DNA of 64,000 bases from Owenia fusiformis (taxonomy: Eukaryota > Annelida > Polychaeta > Sabellida > Oweniidae), in the NCBI GenBank assembly GCA_903813345.2, contig CAIIXF020000010.1, positions 36,879,425 to 36,943,424 on the forward strand, read 5' to 3'. Position numbers and translations under genes: made by a program. Positions within the stretch are counted from its first letter, which is position 1; each line of letters begins with the position of its first letter. Positions 22,521 to 35,627 of the stretch are shown piece by piece. Below the pieces are notes generated by a model that was not told the DNA's origin, searched no databases, and saw only the letters and a program-made list of their open reading frames with translations.

Positions 22521-24684
22521 AAAGTTATTTATAGTGTATACAGGGCTTTACAGTATATACAATTGTATAATACCCGATCTATCCATCTTTCTCCTATACA
22601 TTCTGGTTCGTTTATTTTGAAATCCATGGATGGATGCAACTCTTTAAAATGTCCGACAAAATCTTTCTTCTCTGGTGACTTGAAGTTGCAATAGAAACAT
22701 TTCAAACGTGGCCTTAGAATGAAACAGTATAATATGATTATTAGAAATACTTAGCTTGGTCTTTCGTGTAAGTTTATTTGAAGAACCTCAAAATTTCATG
22801 GAATAGTAATGAAGCTTTCCTCGTGATCGAAGCGAGTACTCGTGAAATCTGCTCCTGGTTTCAGCGGGACTTCCTCATGTTTTCAGCGGGGCTTCCTCAT
22901 AATTTCAGCGGGGCCCCTGGAACACCTTCAATGGTGAATTTCACCCCCCCCCACAGTAGATGATATTGAAGACTAACTTATCAATACATACAATGTTGAT
23001 CCAATATTCATTATGAGGTATGTATATCGAAGTTCTTGTCTCTATTTTAACGATAAAAGTAATATGTTAACAGTAAATTATGCAAACGTGCATATTGACG
23101 CCCGTTTCTTTCATGCCAGTGAAAAAATATACATTTCCTTTCACTGCTTGTGAAGATATACTGTTCACAAACTATACCCAAAGTATCAAAGAACTGTTAT
23201 AAGTATTCTTAGCTTTTTGGTCCATATTTCAAGGTGAAACAAATAAAAATGACTTTGCTCGTGATTTCAGCGGGAACTTGCTCGCGACCTCTAAATCATA
23301 ACGGGGCTCGAGATACAACCCGTGGTCTAATGCATGAATAACACTTTTATAAAAAAAAATAGAATTCAGACCGAGAGCATTTCTAAAATCTAGACTTTAT
23401 ATTGTCTAACATTGTGCCAAATTATAATCTGCAACATGACTTATACGTAAGTTTAAATCGAGAAAACAAAAACCTCGTATTCTAGATGTTCATCCATTTT
23501 GTTACATTGACGTTCCGTCAAAGTAACTAGTTGTGGAACAGTGTTTATAGGGTAAAACGTACAAAACATCTCAGGATGTGTGGAATTCATCTGTTATGCG
23601 GTCGGTTTTGAATACAGGGTTTATTTCTCTATTGAGAATTTGAGGATTTACGGTTAAAATGATAAGATGCAAAAATATGTTTATTATGATGCATGTGTCT
23701 GCCTAAATCGATAATATGACGTGCACGGACCTGGGGACAATTCGGGAAATACGGGCTGATTTCAGCTTTGAGCGTTAATCTCTGCATCATTTAAAAAGCT
23801 AGCTATGTGTTTTATATATCATTTTAAAGTACTTTTTATTCGCATTTCAGTGAAATTATTTTTTATTCAAAATTTTGATGGGATCCAACATATTTTTAAA
23901 GTTAAACATATCCCAAAATCGTCAAATACGCTGTAAGACGTAACACTTTACACTCACAGGGCTCGTTGAAATTGGGATAACTTTTGAAATAATGATCAAA
24001 ACCTCACTAAAATTTCACAATTTATTCAATGGAACATGTTCATTTATGACGTCACAATTGCTTAACGGCTACAGTTCAAATTATCGTATGTGAACGCTTT
24101 TAAAATTTTCAAAATTGTGTAAGGTTTTGAAGGCGGATGGGACGAGCAATAAGTTTACCTTCATTTAACCTTCTAATTCAAGTCTGATTTGAAAGAAAAA
24201 TTAACTGCACAATATTGTCATGGCGAAATTTACAAAACAATAACCAGTTTGTTTATTTTGCAAATAATATTAAAATAAGAGCTGGTTTTCGAGACTTGAA
24301 AAAATGTGACGCATCGATTTTCTACCACAAATTCCATACATATCAATTTTTACCAACGCCCCAAGTGGATTTCTTGACCGTTTTCCAAAATTCAAAAACA
24401 TTTTAGAAATATTGTCCTCGAGATCTTGCTACCCTGTGAATTTTGTCATGATTAGATAAAGATAAAGTATTTTATTTTTAGGTTGACTAAACTTGACAAA
24501 AAATGTGACGCTTGTCGTTTTTGACGTTGTAGGGCTGTTTGCGCCCTATGCTGCTCATTGTTTTGTCTTGGTTTTTTGACGTCATAATGTTACGCTAATT
24601 GTCCCCAGTTTCGTGCGACGTGTATAAGTAATATGTCAAGAAAAACAAGCTTGACACTTTAATCGATTTAGTAACATTTTAATA
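22521..24684. other. Non-genic stretch
   Basis: No gene. TTTCAGCGGG(A/G)CTTCCTCAT is repeated two and a half times at 22859-22914 and a related TTTCAGCGGG is near 23264. TGACGTCA occurs at 24047-24054 and 24577-24584. C-rich run near 22945. Confidence 0.45.
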
Positions 24685-25040
24685 AGTCTTGGTCTATCAT
24701 TAATGAACTACTTGGAAAAAACAAAAGAACTGCATTGCCATCTAAATTCACTATAAATGGAAAGGAAACAACAGATCATAAAATCATTTCTAATGGATTT
24801 AATAATTTTTTACCAATATTGATAAAAATCTAGCCAAGGAGATTCCAAGATCCAAAAAATGCCAAAAATGCTGTAATGAATACCTAGCAAGAGCTCAAAA
24901 CGTCTATCTCAAAAATACCTCAAAAACTGAGCTTGAATTTGAAATGTGTCTTCTAAAATCTTCCTCGCCTGGACCTAATGGGATTCTACCATCACGTATT
25001 AAGTTTGCAAGACAGTTTTTAATTGATCCACTCTTGTATA

Positions 25041-26084
25041 CAGGGTGTTCCAAAAGTAACAGGACTGGTGCTGGCATTTTGTCAATTTTGCACCGAGTGT
25101 GTTCAAATTTTCACAAATTGTACTTTGACGTAGTGCAACTAAAATTGTAAAGTTTCAGAAAAAATGATAAAATGCGGGTAAAGTTATGGTTACTATAGTA
25201 ACGTGACATCACAATACCCGGGGCAACTTTTTCATGAAAATGTAATATCTAACATTTTTTTATTATCGAAGAAAGTATCTTATTCACCTATTACAAAACA
25301 ACATTTCTTGTTTGTTTTATTAGTTGCTTTGTAGTTATGGTGTTGCTATACAACTCAGATTCAAGTATGATTTCATTACAATAATAATATTTATTCAATT
25401 TCCTGAAATATCATTTTGTATAATAGTTTGCACAATTCACTGTTGAGTTTTTGAAAAGACCCAATTTGAAGCCAGTCATCTACCTTGATAAGGCACCTGC
25501 CCGCAAGTCAGCATTAAAGACCACTGCAGCTATAGCGGAGCTGGTATTGAGGTCTAAGACCATGCACCATACTCTTCTGATCATGCAATATCTTATTTTT
25601 ACTTTTATATGGAGAATGGAATGCTAATCAGGGCGGTAAGACCTTTAAAGATGAGAATGACATTCTCTAAGTTGTCCAATCGACCCTGCGTGACATGTCA
25701 TCAAATGGGTTCACTCATGTGTTTGAGTCATGGATACAGAGTGCTACTCTTGGACTGACCAAAGAGGACCCTACTTTTCAAAGTAGAAGATACATAGGAA
25801 TATCAAATGATGTATTTAGCAAATGTAATTCCCACCAGTTGTTGGATTCTAACTTTGATATGGGATGTACAAAATGCTTAAAGTCTCTGCGTGGAATGTT
25901 GCCCCGGGTATTGTGATGTCATGTTACCATAACAACCATAACTCTACCCCAGTTTCATAATTATTGTCGAAACTTAGCTGTTTTAGTAACAATACATGAA
26001 AGTACATTATGTAAAATTTTGAAGACGATTGGTGCATATTTAACAAAATGCCAGCACCAGTCCTGTTACTTTTGGAACACCCTA
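25041..26084. mobile_element. Mariner-like element, ~1.04 kb, decayed
   Basis: Ends CAGGGTGTTCCAAAAGTAAC and its inverse with TA on both sides (25039-25040, 26085-26086). The inverted arms stay similar for about 180 bases, including GGCATTTTGT and a CCCGGG(G/T)(C/A) inner block. The plus strand between them keeps transposase C-terminal traces: YLDKAPARKSALKTTAAIAE (second catalytic Asp region) near 25480, GKTFKDENDIL near 25645, and SSNGFTHVFESWIQ near 25700. It is too short for a full transposase, so it is an internally deleted copy. It sits inside the LINE reverse transcriptase gene. Confidence 0.85.
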
Positions 26085-27259
26085 TATATTTAACTTATCT
26101 TTTAAATCTGGTATTTTCCCAGACGCCCTCAAATTGGCCAAAGTAACACCGTCCTGTATTTAAAAAAGGTGTCACGACAAATCCTTCTAACTATAGACCA
26201 ATTTCAGTTTTATCGGTCTTTTCTAAATTGTTAGAAAAGCTCATGCACGCCAAACTCACTGGTTTTTTAGAACGTTTTGAAATTATTTTCACTTATCAAT
26301 TTGGATTTCAGAAATTCGATTCTACCTACATGGCCATTTTATATTTAATTGAACAAATTCGAAAATCAACTGATTTTGGAAAACGAGCATTGACATAACA
26401 TTAGATTTTTCCAAGGCCTTTGACACAATTAATCATGACATTTTGATACATTAACTTGAATATTATGGCATCAGAGGAAAAGCTAAGTCCTTGTTTAAAA
26501 GTTATTTAAAAGACCGCAAACAATATGTCACCATTAACAATAATGAATCTAAACAATCATCTCTAAACTGGGTGTTCCGCATGGCTCGGTACTTGGACCA
26601 CCATTTATTTATTCTTTACATAAATGATCTGCCTATTGTTGCCCCTTATCTAAAATTTATTATGTTTGCTGATGGCAGCAATCTTCTTGATAGTGATTAT
26701 GATTTAAATGAACTTATGACTTGAACTAATGCAAACTTGAATTCAATATATGACTGGATAAAAGCAAACAAACTTTCACTTAATATTGGCAAAACCAATG
26801 GTATTCTATTTGGACCCAAAAAAATCAAACAAATCTGAATTTTAAAATACGCAATGAGAACATAAATTTCCGGGAAAGAATTGACTTTCTTGGAATTATT
26901 AATGATCAAAACCTGAAATTCAAAGAGCACATAAAATCTGTTGAAACAAAGATTTCTCGCGTTATTGGTTCTCTTTATCACATTAAACATCTATATCAAA
27001 TAGACAATTTCAAAACAATTTACTACTCATTGATACACGCTCAATTAAATTATTGCAACATAACACATGGGGTAACACATTTAAATCATTTCATGATCGT
27101 CTACATAAACTGCAAAAACAATTCTTAAGGCTAGCTTGAAATAAGGATAGACTTTCTCACTCCACTCCTCCACTTTTTACATTGTACATCCTTAGATTTA
27201 TTGTTAATACCATTTTTATATAGTACCTACATGTAACATAATATTTATTCATTTATTAA

Positions 27260-28067
27260 CCCTACTATCACACCAAACTAGTTCTCACTACGTTCTCGAA
27301 AACGGGCTTCAACTGTGTACGAACGGACTGGACCTACTAAGAACCGTTTGGGATCTATTTACAAACTTCATCGAACGTACTCGAACGGGTAGGTCCTCTA
27401 GAACTTAGACAATGCTCAAAATGTTCTCGTAGTCGTCACGTTCTACAATTAGAACGAGTGACAACGTACTAACGACGAGCTGGACGTACTACGAACGGAA
27501 CCGTCGTACTTTAATCCTACTAGGGACGTTTTAACAACGAGTTGAACTGTCTGAGGACGTGTTGAGAACGAGGTAGAACAAATTGCAAACGGGTTTAAAC
27601 TGATTAAGAACGTATTTAAGACTGCTTATGAACGAGTTAGCAAAAATATAGCTATCACACCAAACAAGTTGCCACTGCGCTCTTCAAAACTGGTTTTAAA
27701 CTGTGTGCGAACGGAATGAACGTAGCTGCAACTTTCTAGGGTCTATTTACGAACTTTATGAACGTTCTCAGACGGGAATGTGATTTTAGGATTTTGAATC
27801 CATTCAAAATTCGATGGCGACCATACCGTTCTGTAATCAGGTCATGTTGACCTTCTAGACTAAGGGACGCGTTCTACGACGTTGCACACCGACGTGGTGC
27901 GACCTGAACGAACTGCGAACAAGATGGACGTATTGAAGACTGTTTAAGAACGAAGAAGCTAATTATTTCAGACATATTTCCCGACCACAGCCAGATTGAG
28001 CCCGTTTTACGACGTTTTCGTAGGACTGGCAAGAACGGGTAAGAACTAGTTTGGTGTGATAGGGGGG
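27260..28067. mobile_element. piggyBac-like MITE rich in GAACG motifs
   Basis: Termini CCCTACTATCACACC and GGTGTGATAGGGGGG are inverted, followed inward by AAACTAGTTCT on both sides. The flanks are TTAA on the left (27256-27259) and TTAG on the right (28068-28071), fitting a once-perfect TTAA target with a CCY terminus, as in piggyBac. Internally two ~390-base halves are related: the CTATCACACCAAAC start recurs near 27652. GAACG, AACGAG and GGACGT are extremely frequent. A decayed relative is at 39965-40072. Confidence 0.65.
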
Positions 28068-28674
28068 TTAGATATACACTTTTTTAACAGTGGCACTCTT
28101 ACATTAAGGCGCATCTAATCGAAAGTATCCACAATGCCATGTTGGTTAAAAACAGCACATTTTATCAAACTAAAATGAGTCTTAAAAAGAATTAACACAT
28201 AGGTATGTTAATATTTACTTAAAATCTTATTTACGAAGCTTTTTACTAAAGAGTCGAATAAAACACCATATTCGTGCCCCCAAAGATGTATGCCTCATCT
28301 CCCAGTAACCATTTCAATTTTGTGTCAGTTGGGGCGCTAAAGAATATCCCTGTTAAATGTATGGGAATTTTATTTTATAAAATTTGGATCTTTCCCCTGC
28401 AAAATTAGAACAAAATAGTAATCTATGTTCTATATTCTCTTCTCTATCAGAGCAAAAATTCACAGAATGGGCTATTAACTTGAACATTTGCCCATTTATA
28501 TGTTTCATCTTTAAGTGCATCTATAAGTGCTTTATTTTATATGTAGTCTAGATGTCATTTCAATAATTTCTGTTAAACCGCAACATATACCCACTAGGGT
28601 GTCTAGCGGCTTGTTTTTATAGTGTATATTATATAAGAATTATGAAATAAATAAAATTGAAATTGAAATTGAAA

Positions 28675-28770
28675 GACAAAAACTTCAGTTCTAGAAAAGC
28701 CTTTACCTTGATTTTGGTTTTATTCGAAAAATAATATATTATACTCTAAGGCAGCGACGCATTTTTAGGC
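28675..28770 (+). repeat. Dispersed repeat, copy B
   Basis: Partner of 4071-4165, starting directly at the LINE tail. The LINE may have inserted into this repeat, or the repeat may be part of a larger unit downstream. Confidence 0.7.
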
Positions 28771-30811
28771 ACACACAAAAGAGCACGTAAGATATGGCAA
28801 GCCATTTTCAAAGGGCTATATCTTTAGTTCTTAACCACAAAATCAAATGGTTCTGTTAGATCCATGTCTCATCTTCAATAAATGACATTAGGATGATAAT
28901 CAAGTTGATTGGATTATCCCTAATCCACCCATCCTCACCAATTTTCCCTTATTCTGACGCAATTTTCACCAAAAATGCAGGCCTTTTTAATAATTTTTAA
29001 AGCAAAGTTGTATTGAACTTTCAGACATGATTAAAACTGTAAAGGGGAAAAGTTAATTGTAAACCTACTTTTTGATATTTTTTTCGTGATTTTTTTTTCG
29101 TATTTTTCTGATATTATAAAGTGCTTCATACTAATATTATACAATTACAAAATAGAAGGCAGCTAAGTGTCATAAATAATTTTTTTGTTTCAAACACTGT
29201 TTCAAACACTTGGATAGTGACTTACTCAGCGTTTTAATTCTGTATTTTACCTTGTATTGTTTTGTATAAAACAGTTGTGTCATTCACGTAGAGCTATTTA
29301 TATACTTCTTTGTAATTACATGTAACTGGTTTTGGCTATTCAACCTAGATTTTTTGTTTGGGCAGGCTGAAATGAATAAGTGTGAAAATAAAACGAATTA
29401 CAGGGTGAGGCAAAAAGGTCATCCAAAGAAATGTTATTAACTCATTCTTCCAGGATGAGTTGAAATCTTATTTAGTTAATTTTACCATGTAAATTTTTTT
29501 AGCATTTTACCATGTTTTACCTCAAGGTCACAATTCTATGGCCATTCTACAAATTTCAGCCTCGTCCCTTCAGACAGACCTGCACTGGTCGGTTGAGGTT
29601 GTAAGTTCACCGTCACACAAATTGTTTTCCTACTTGTTGTAGGGGTTGACATTATCTCAGAGATAGCCCGAAGTCATGAGATGAGGTTGGCATTTTGGAC
29701 CATGTTTCGTTTTATAGCCATAAAATCCTGACTATTTGGGCAGGGCCAATTAAACTTAGTAAAATTAAAGAACATTAAACAAGGTTCTATTATGCGAAAT
29801 AACACTTTAACAGATGCAGAATTTGTTTGCGCTACATTTTTGGCTCACTCGGTATTAAACTGCACTTTGGTAGTATTCATGATGTCATATGTTGGGTAAA
29901 AGGCGATGATTTAACCTACTTTTGATGGCAAATTCATTTTAATATGAATGAAATAGTGGCAGTTACTATTTATATTTAATGAGCCATAAAATAGTAGGTT
30001 GATCTGGCAGCTGAATTCGCGAATACTACTTGTAATGGGGTTTCAAAGCCCGTGGTCACCTATGTAGTTTCTTCATCCTTGGTCAAATCCACTCAAGAAT
30101 GGTGTTATATTAGATGCAGCATTTATTAATTTCTGGAATCACAGCACCCCTAAGCGTAATCATAATTCCGTCGATTGACCTACTGCATAGGCCTAGGGAA
30201 AAGTAGTAGGAAGTCAGCTTATGATCGCTCTCGATGTTCATAAGCTTACTACTACTTTTACATAGGCCTATGGCCTCAAGATAAGTTTGGGATCCCTTAT
30301 TAAATCCAAGACCTCTATTTCTAATTACAGCCCCTAAAAGCAACAATCCCGAACCAAGTGGCAGTCATTTAACCCAAAAGCATTTTTATATATGTGCCAA
30401 CCTATAATGAGACTCCCTTTAGTGAATAACAACCAGGTAGTCGTCTAAGATATAGCAACAGTTCAGTTTGTAATTTTATAGAATGTCACTGAATCCTCTA
30501 ACTGTTCATTCAGTGGGTTTGTTTAATTGGTTCAGCTTAAATGCACTGCATGTATCAGGCAAGGTACAGTTAAAAATTGTATTTATTTTGTGTTTACAAT
30601 TCAACTATTGAGTGCTTGAAAATGGTTTAATAAGAACAGCTTCGGTGCACTGCATGTGAAAGTCAATGTGTTAATATTGAGCCAAACACTGTCAATCATA
30701 TTTTGTGCCACACTGGTTTTATATAGCTGCAGTGTCCATTCTTCAAAAACAATACAACACTAATGCACTCCTCTTTCTGACTACTTTACATTCTTTGAAA
30801 AAAAAGGTGAA
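28771..30811. other. Non-genic stretch with a lone mariner end
   Basis: No gene. At 29399-29400 TA is followed by CAGGGTGAGGCAAAAAGGTC, a typical mariner terminus, but I find no matching inverted end downstream, so it is a truncated element. GCACTGCATGT is repeated near 30542 and 30646. Confidence 0.45.
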
Positions 30812-31065
30812 AAAGGTCTTCAAATTGACCATTTTTTCAAAATAATCGTCAAGGTCTCAAAAATTCAAATCTGACTTTAGATTTTACAATTGACCTTCAA
30901 TGACCTTCTCAAAGTAAGAGGGTCTAAAAGGTATTTTTCAACTTGCTTCGAATTGACCGAATTTTCAAAATCACCTTCAAGTTCTCAGAAGTCAAATCTG
31001 ACTAAGTTCAAAAAGGCATTTTTCAACTTGCTTCAAATAACCATTTTCTTTTCAAGATTTGACTT
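30812..31065 (+). repeat. Degenerate ~90-110-bp tandem repeat, three copies
   Basis: Blocks built of (A/T)TTTTTCAACTTGCTTC, AATTGACC, a TTTTCAAAAT segment, (A/T)CAAGTTCTCA and TCAAATCTGACT recur at about 30812-30885, 30915-31000 and 31003-31065. The open frame through them is incidental. Confidence 0.55.
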
Positions 31066-31238
31066 GAACTACAAGGTGGTGACATTTTGTAATGTTAATG
31101 CCTTGTTCTTATACATGTTGTTATTTCATGATTTCTTTACGAAGTATTGGCTTCGTACCTCATACCCATGTACGTGGGTGGTGATACAGTTTTTTAAGAG
31201 TTCAATTTTTAAAGTTTTAAAAGATTATTCAATCTTAA

Positions 31239-31779
31239 TCACTGGTGATCCACTCGATTACGCTGGTTACCAAAACGGTTCGTTTTGGTAACAAAATGTC
31301 GGAACATCCGGAAGGTACGATTTTTCTCGTTTCCTTATTTTACACGTTGTAGGCAGAATTCCCACGACATTTTTTAAAACAAACGTGTATCAGTACCATA
31401 TGTTTAAGAAATTGTACATATTTGCGAACAAATAGTTCAGAAGACAACAGAATCGTCGATTTACTTCCTCACTTAAGTTACATAAACGGTTCGGGTTAAA
31501 AGTGCAGATCTTAACTGTTTTTCGAAAAAACCGTTTATGTAACTTAAGTGAGGAAGTAAATCAACGATTCTGTTGTCCTCTGAGCTATTTTTTCGCAAAC
31601 ATGTACATTTTCTAAAACATATGATACTGATGCACGTTGTGAGAAAAAACGTCGTGGGGATTCTGCCTACAACGCGTGAAATAAGGAAAAAAGAAAAATC
31701 GTGCCTTCGACGTTCCGACATTTTGTTACCAAAACGGTTCGTTTTGGTAACCAGCGTAATCGAGTGGATCACCAGTGTT
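31239..31779. mobile_element. Foldback element, ~540 bp, family F
   Basis: Arms of about 240 bases are inverted around a short centre (near 31490-31530). Ends are CACTGGTGATCCACTCGATT and its inverse. Each arm carries its own small palindrome, TTACCAAAACGG facing CGTTTTGGTAA, around position 31275 and again near 31735. The same family, more diverged, forms the outer layer of the nest at 53.7-59.7 kb. No coding sequence. Confidence 0.85.
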
Positions 31780-33010
31780 AATGCTATCTGTGGTATAAAT
31801 ACATTCATAGTATCCATAGATGTGAATTTCGTCTAGTCAAAGATAGATAGATATAGAGTCATAAAATGAAGCCAGAATTTTTAATTCTAGTTTTTCATTG
31901 TTTGTCAAAATAGCGCCATTCAAAGGACTTTTCAATAGAGAAAATCCATTCTAAATATGTTTTAAATAAGTTTTAAATATGTCAGGGTATTCTATGTATC
32001 ATTTTATTTAATCACAGCATGACTAAAGATAATTGTAGTCTCAGGAATCGTAAATTCACCCCAACACACGACAGTGTAATGTGTGCTGAAATTTCCCAGC
32101 AAATAAAAAACGTTTTAGTGTAGATTGGTTCTATAGTGAACGAGCATTTCAACTAGGCATTTTTATCGAGGATAAAATAGCAAAGGTAAACAATTTTGCA
32201 ATTCTGGCCTTATTTATGACTAGAAAAATCTCAGATCTATAAGACATACACGTAGGTCTACAAGTGCATTAATGCACCTACAATTCATATAATCTGAATA
32301 ATCTGAAACGTTAGAATTGAACTCTTCAAAGAATTATCATGTCCTAAGTACGCGGGTATGTGGGTACGAGGTATAAGGTTTTTCATACAAAGCCCGAAGT
32401 TTTGACTGAGAATATAGAGTGATCGAGTGACAATATCATAATTACACAAGGCAATATACCTATTGTCAAAGGGTAAAACCCATAGCATTAAACTGTGTAT
32501 TCCATAAAAATCCCAATCAGCAAAAACAATCTAATAAAATCTGAAATGAACAAAAAATGCAACAAATGTTTGGCCAAACCATTGGAGAAAATTATAATTT
32601 GCATGTACTTTGTATACAGTGGTACCTGTATCAATACCTACTACATATAACACTATTTGAAAGATCATTTACAGCAAATGAAGTTTATTCCATTTGGAAT
32701 AATGTTTTTAATGAATCTGAATGCCATATATTTATCACGTAATTGTTTGTCCATTTATCTTTTGGATAGTTTCCAGGTTTTCTAATCCTTTAGCGGGTAG
32801 TGTAATTGGCATATTTTCAATTTATATGAATGCATGGTTGACCCCAGTTTCACCAGTTTACTTTATAAAGACATTCAGTTCAGTATGTAAGACAGTCCAC
32901 AACACGTGGAAATTTCAACACCCTCTTTAAAATCCCTCCCACCCAATGTTATCATTAATTAATATAATTAATTATACATTTAAATAAGTGAAAACAAGAG
33001 ATATTTATAG
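31780..33010. other. Non-genic stretch
   Basis: No gene or clear repeat structure seen apart from a short GATAGATAGATA run near 31840. Confidence 0.45.
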
Positions 33011-33150
33011 GATATCCTATGATTTTGAGGAATATCATTTTTATCTACGAGGTGATATTGATATCTGCACGAGAGAGCGAAGCGAACGAGTGCATATATC
33101 AATATCACCGAGTAGATTAAAATGATATTCTGAAAAAAATCATAGGATGT
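33011..33150. repeat. Hairpin element with GCGAAGCG loop
   Basis: Arms 33011-33070 and 33090-33150 are inverted (ATCCTATGATTTT outside, TGATATTGATAT inside). The 20-base loop is GAGAGAGCGAAGCGAACGAG, closed by GCAC/GTGC. Confidence 0.8.
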
Positions 33151-33155
33151 TCTTA

Positions 33156-33423
33156 TTATCCTACACTTACAAGGAGTGTACTGAATGTATAATATCATTG
33201 TAAAATGAATTTCATGCCAAATAGAGTCAGTTTGGCGGGAAATCAACTAGCGGAGTATATCGTCACAATATCCTCCGTATATTGGGTTTTCCGGAGGATA
33301 TCGTCACGATATCCTCCGCCCGGAGTATATCGTAACGATATCCTCCGGATATTCATTTTGCCAATAAATATCAAATTTATTTTTTCATGTTATTATACAT
33401 TTAGTACACTAAGTGTAGGATAA
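33156..33423. mobile_element. MITE, 268 bp, with three internal dyads
   Basis: Ends TTATCCTACACTTA (33156-33169) and TAAGTGTAGGATAA (33410-33423) are a perfect 14-base inverted repeat. Inside are three ~27-base near-palindromes of the form CGGAGTATATCGTCACAATA...CCTCCG at 33251-33277, 33292-33318 and 33321-33347. It nearly touches the hairpin to its left, so the two may be one unit. Confidence 0.75.
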
Positions 33424-35434
33424 TGTTTTTTATGTGTGTCTTTGTATGTGTTTTTATTTCATTCGTTCTAATGTATGATATGTTATTTAAGTTCAGTATG
33501 TATTATATGTTATTTTATAATCAGGCCGTGTTCATTTACGCTAAATGCTCATATTTAATGTTTTGATAGTAAATGAATAAATAAAAGCCTACTTTTAGCC
33601 CAAACATCAGTTTTCTCTGTGTTATATTATAATGAAGAGTGTACATTAACCCCTTTACAGAATTGAAGGCACTTTGTTGAAACATCGTAAATGTGTAATA
33701 TTTCAAATATTCATTTACCCTATACAATACACATACTTGTATATAAACAAGTATTTCCTCTTATGTGTTTTACTAGGTGTTAAACACATTTATGTTTTAC
33801 TGTGCATACTTTACACGACACAGTCATGTTGACATATCAATGCTCATTTCTACCAGGTCGTTCAATAAGTTCCCGGAAAAACGCTCTCATTTTGTTAGTT
33901 TGTAGTATTTTTATTGAAATTTTCACAGTATGTGTAAAATTTATTTAGAATTTATGTATAGAAATATTTTTTATACAGTATTTCATATTTATTAACTTAT
34001 CCTTGATAACGTGACGTCATAAATGGGTATGCGGGGCACTATTTTGACGTTAAAATTTCACAATTTTCAATTTATTCATCATATGTTCACGTTTTTGTAT
34101 TTGTTTTATTTCAACTGAATAAACAGTCCTGTTGCCATGGTAACTATGTGACATCATATAACTGCTGTACAAGATGCAAAAATTCTTGGATTGAAGACAT
34201 CATACATCTTTGCATGACATCACACAACCAATGCATGACATCTGTCATTAGTCAGACACTGAAAGAAATACAGATTATCTACTGGGAGGGATTCGATAAG
34301 GGTTTTATTCCGAAGGACATATCTGATTTTTGGATGAAACAAAACCAGACTATATCGTGAGATAAGTGCCAATTGACCCAAGGGAAAGATCAATACCCGG
34401 TGATTTCAGCGGGAAGTGGCGTTTCGTTCAGTGGATGAGCTGCGCGCGCACGCATAAATGTGATTATCCAATATAATTAGGGGAGGGCTATTTGAAGTAG
34501 TTTTTGGTCTCAGGCGCGACCCAGGGCTGTTGTCTTAAGGACATTTCGTTGAAAATGAGCCATTCGGCTGATAATTGGTAAGAGTTTGCGATCTTATAAT
34601 GTATAACTGTTACTCAGACACATATTTTGACACGATTCTGTTGGAAATAAGCTTTGAACCGAGAGATATTCACGATTGATATGCACATTTTTGATTGTGC
34701 CATTGCTTTTCTATTGCACAATCCATGTATTGATAGTAGAAACATTAATAATGCAGATTGGTTTACCTTCAATACATGGCAGACACTACATATCGGTCTA
34801 TTAATACCAGTTTGTGCCTTAAATAGTTTTATATTTCCATCCACGGCCTGGAGCCTGGGTGTGTTTGTCTCTTATGTGTATGCTTGTGCATGGACTTCTA
34901 ATCACTAGCAGAATTTAACATGATGCAAACTCGACATTATAACTCATGCTGTAACATTTTGACTTCGCTGGAAAACAATAGGAATTATTTTTCTTGCCAA
35001 TCAATCATGAATCACAATCAAAATTTCAGAATGATCAATCAGGCAATTGTCCGAATCAAGTTATAACATTATATGATATTCAGCAAGAAGTCCGGTAGAA
35101 ATACAGAATATTTAAACATCAAAGCTGAAAGTTAAAAGCTAATCTGTCAATTTTCTGTCTGCAAAAGAGCGTTTACATTTGACACAATAACAGACTGAGG
35201 CTTTGAAATCTAGGATTCCCCAGGAAAATATGACGTCATACTAATTAGCATAAGGATTTCCCTATTGGTATGGGTCGAGCCTTGTTCGAAAACACAATCC
35301 ATAAATACATGCTAATTTCTAAGGAGATAGGAAGTGTATAACGTGTTTATCGATTTTGTTTAAAGATTTAATCAATTATCAATTGAAATTGTTTAATTTA
35401 AAGCAGATATGAAATGGTATTTTTTAACCTAAAC
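33424..35434. other. Non-genic stretch
   Basis: No gene supported. GGTCGTTCAATAAGTTCCCG near 33857 resembles a mariner terminus, without a partner found. TGACGTCA at 34012-34019 and 35231-35238. TTTCAGCGGGA near 34406 echoes the repeats at 22.9 and 23.3 kb. Confidence 0.45.
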
Positions 35435-35627
35435 CAGTTGTCCGAAACCCAGTTGTCCGAAACCCAGTTGTCCGAAACCCAGTTGTCCGAAACCCAGTTG
35501 TCCGAAACCCAGTTCTCCGAAACCCAGTTGTCCGAAACCCAGTTGTCCGAAACCCATTTTTCCGAAACCCAGTTCTCCGAAACCCAGTTCTCCGAAACCC
35601 AGTTGTCCGAAACCCAGTTGTCCGAAA
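35435..35627 (+). repeat. 15-bp minisatellite CAGTTGTCCGAAACC, ~13 copies
   Basis: Thirteen units of exactly 15 bases. Most are CAGTTGTCCGAAACC; three carry CAGTTCTCC and one carries CATTTTTCC. Because 15 is a multiple of three it reads as an open pentapeptide repeat on both strands, with no sign of a gene around it. The same unit, inverted, forms the array at 40869-40989. Confidence 0.95.

Larger units (their letters stand above)
24685..28677 (+). pseudogene. CR1/Jockey-like LINE, interrupted by two DNA elements
   Basis: Reverse transcriptase sequence begins near 24685 with SIINELLGKNKRTALPSKF and FNNFF, then SSSPGPNGILPSRI (RT motif 0/1) near 24965. It stops at the mariner at 25041, resumes at 26087, and continues through NYRPISVLSVFSKLLEKL, LDFSKAFDTINHDIL (catalytic Asp), the HGSVLGP motif and FADGSN near 26668. 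This last is the YADD box with the second catalytic Asp changed to Gly. The thumb region follows to about 27170. A piggyBac-like MITE splits the 3' part at 27260-28067. The 3' end is an (ATTGAA)n tail at about 28655-28677. Stops and frameshifts are frequent, so the copy is dead. The endonuclease is missing. Confidence 0.8.

Noticed and set aside
31473-31836. Frames of 87 and 114 codons on opposite strands
   Set aside because: Both lie in the palindromic foldback element and lack family motifs.
33857-34140. Mariner copy starting GGTCGTTCAATAAGTTCCCG
   Set aside because: Only one end is visible, with no partner terminus or transposase trace that I could support.
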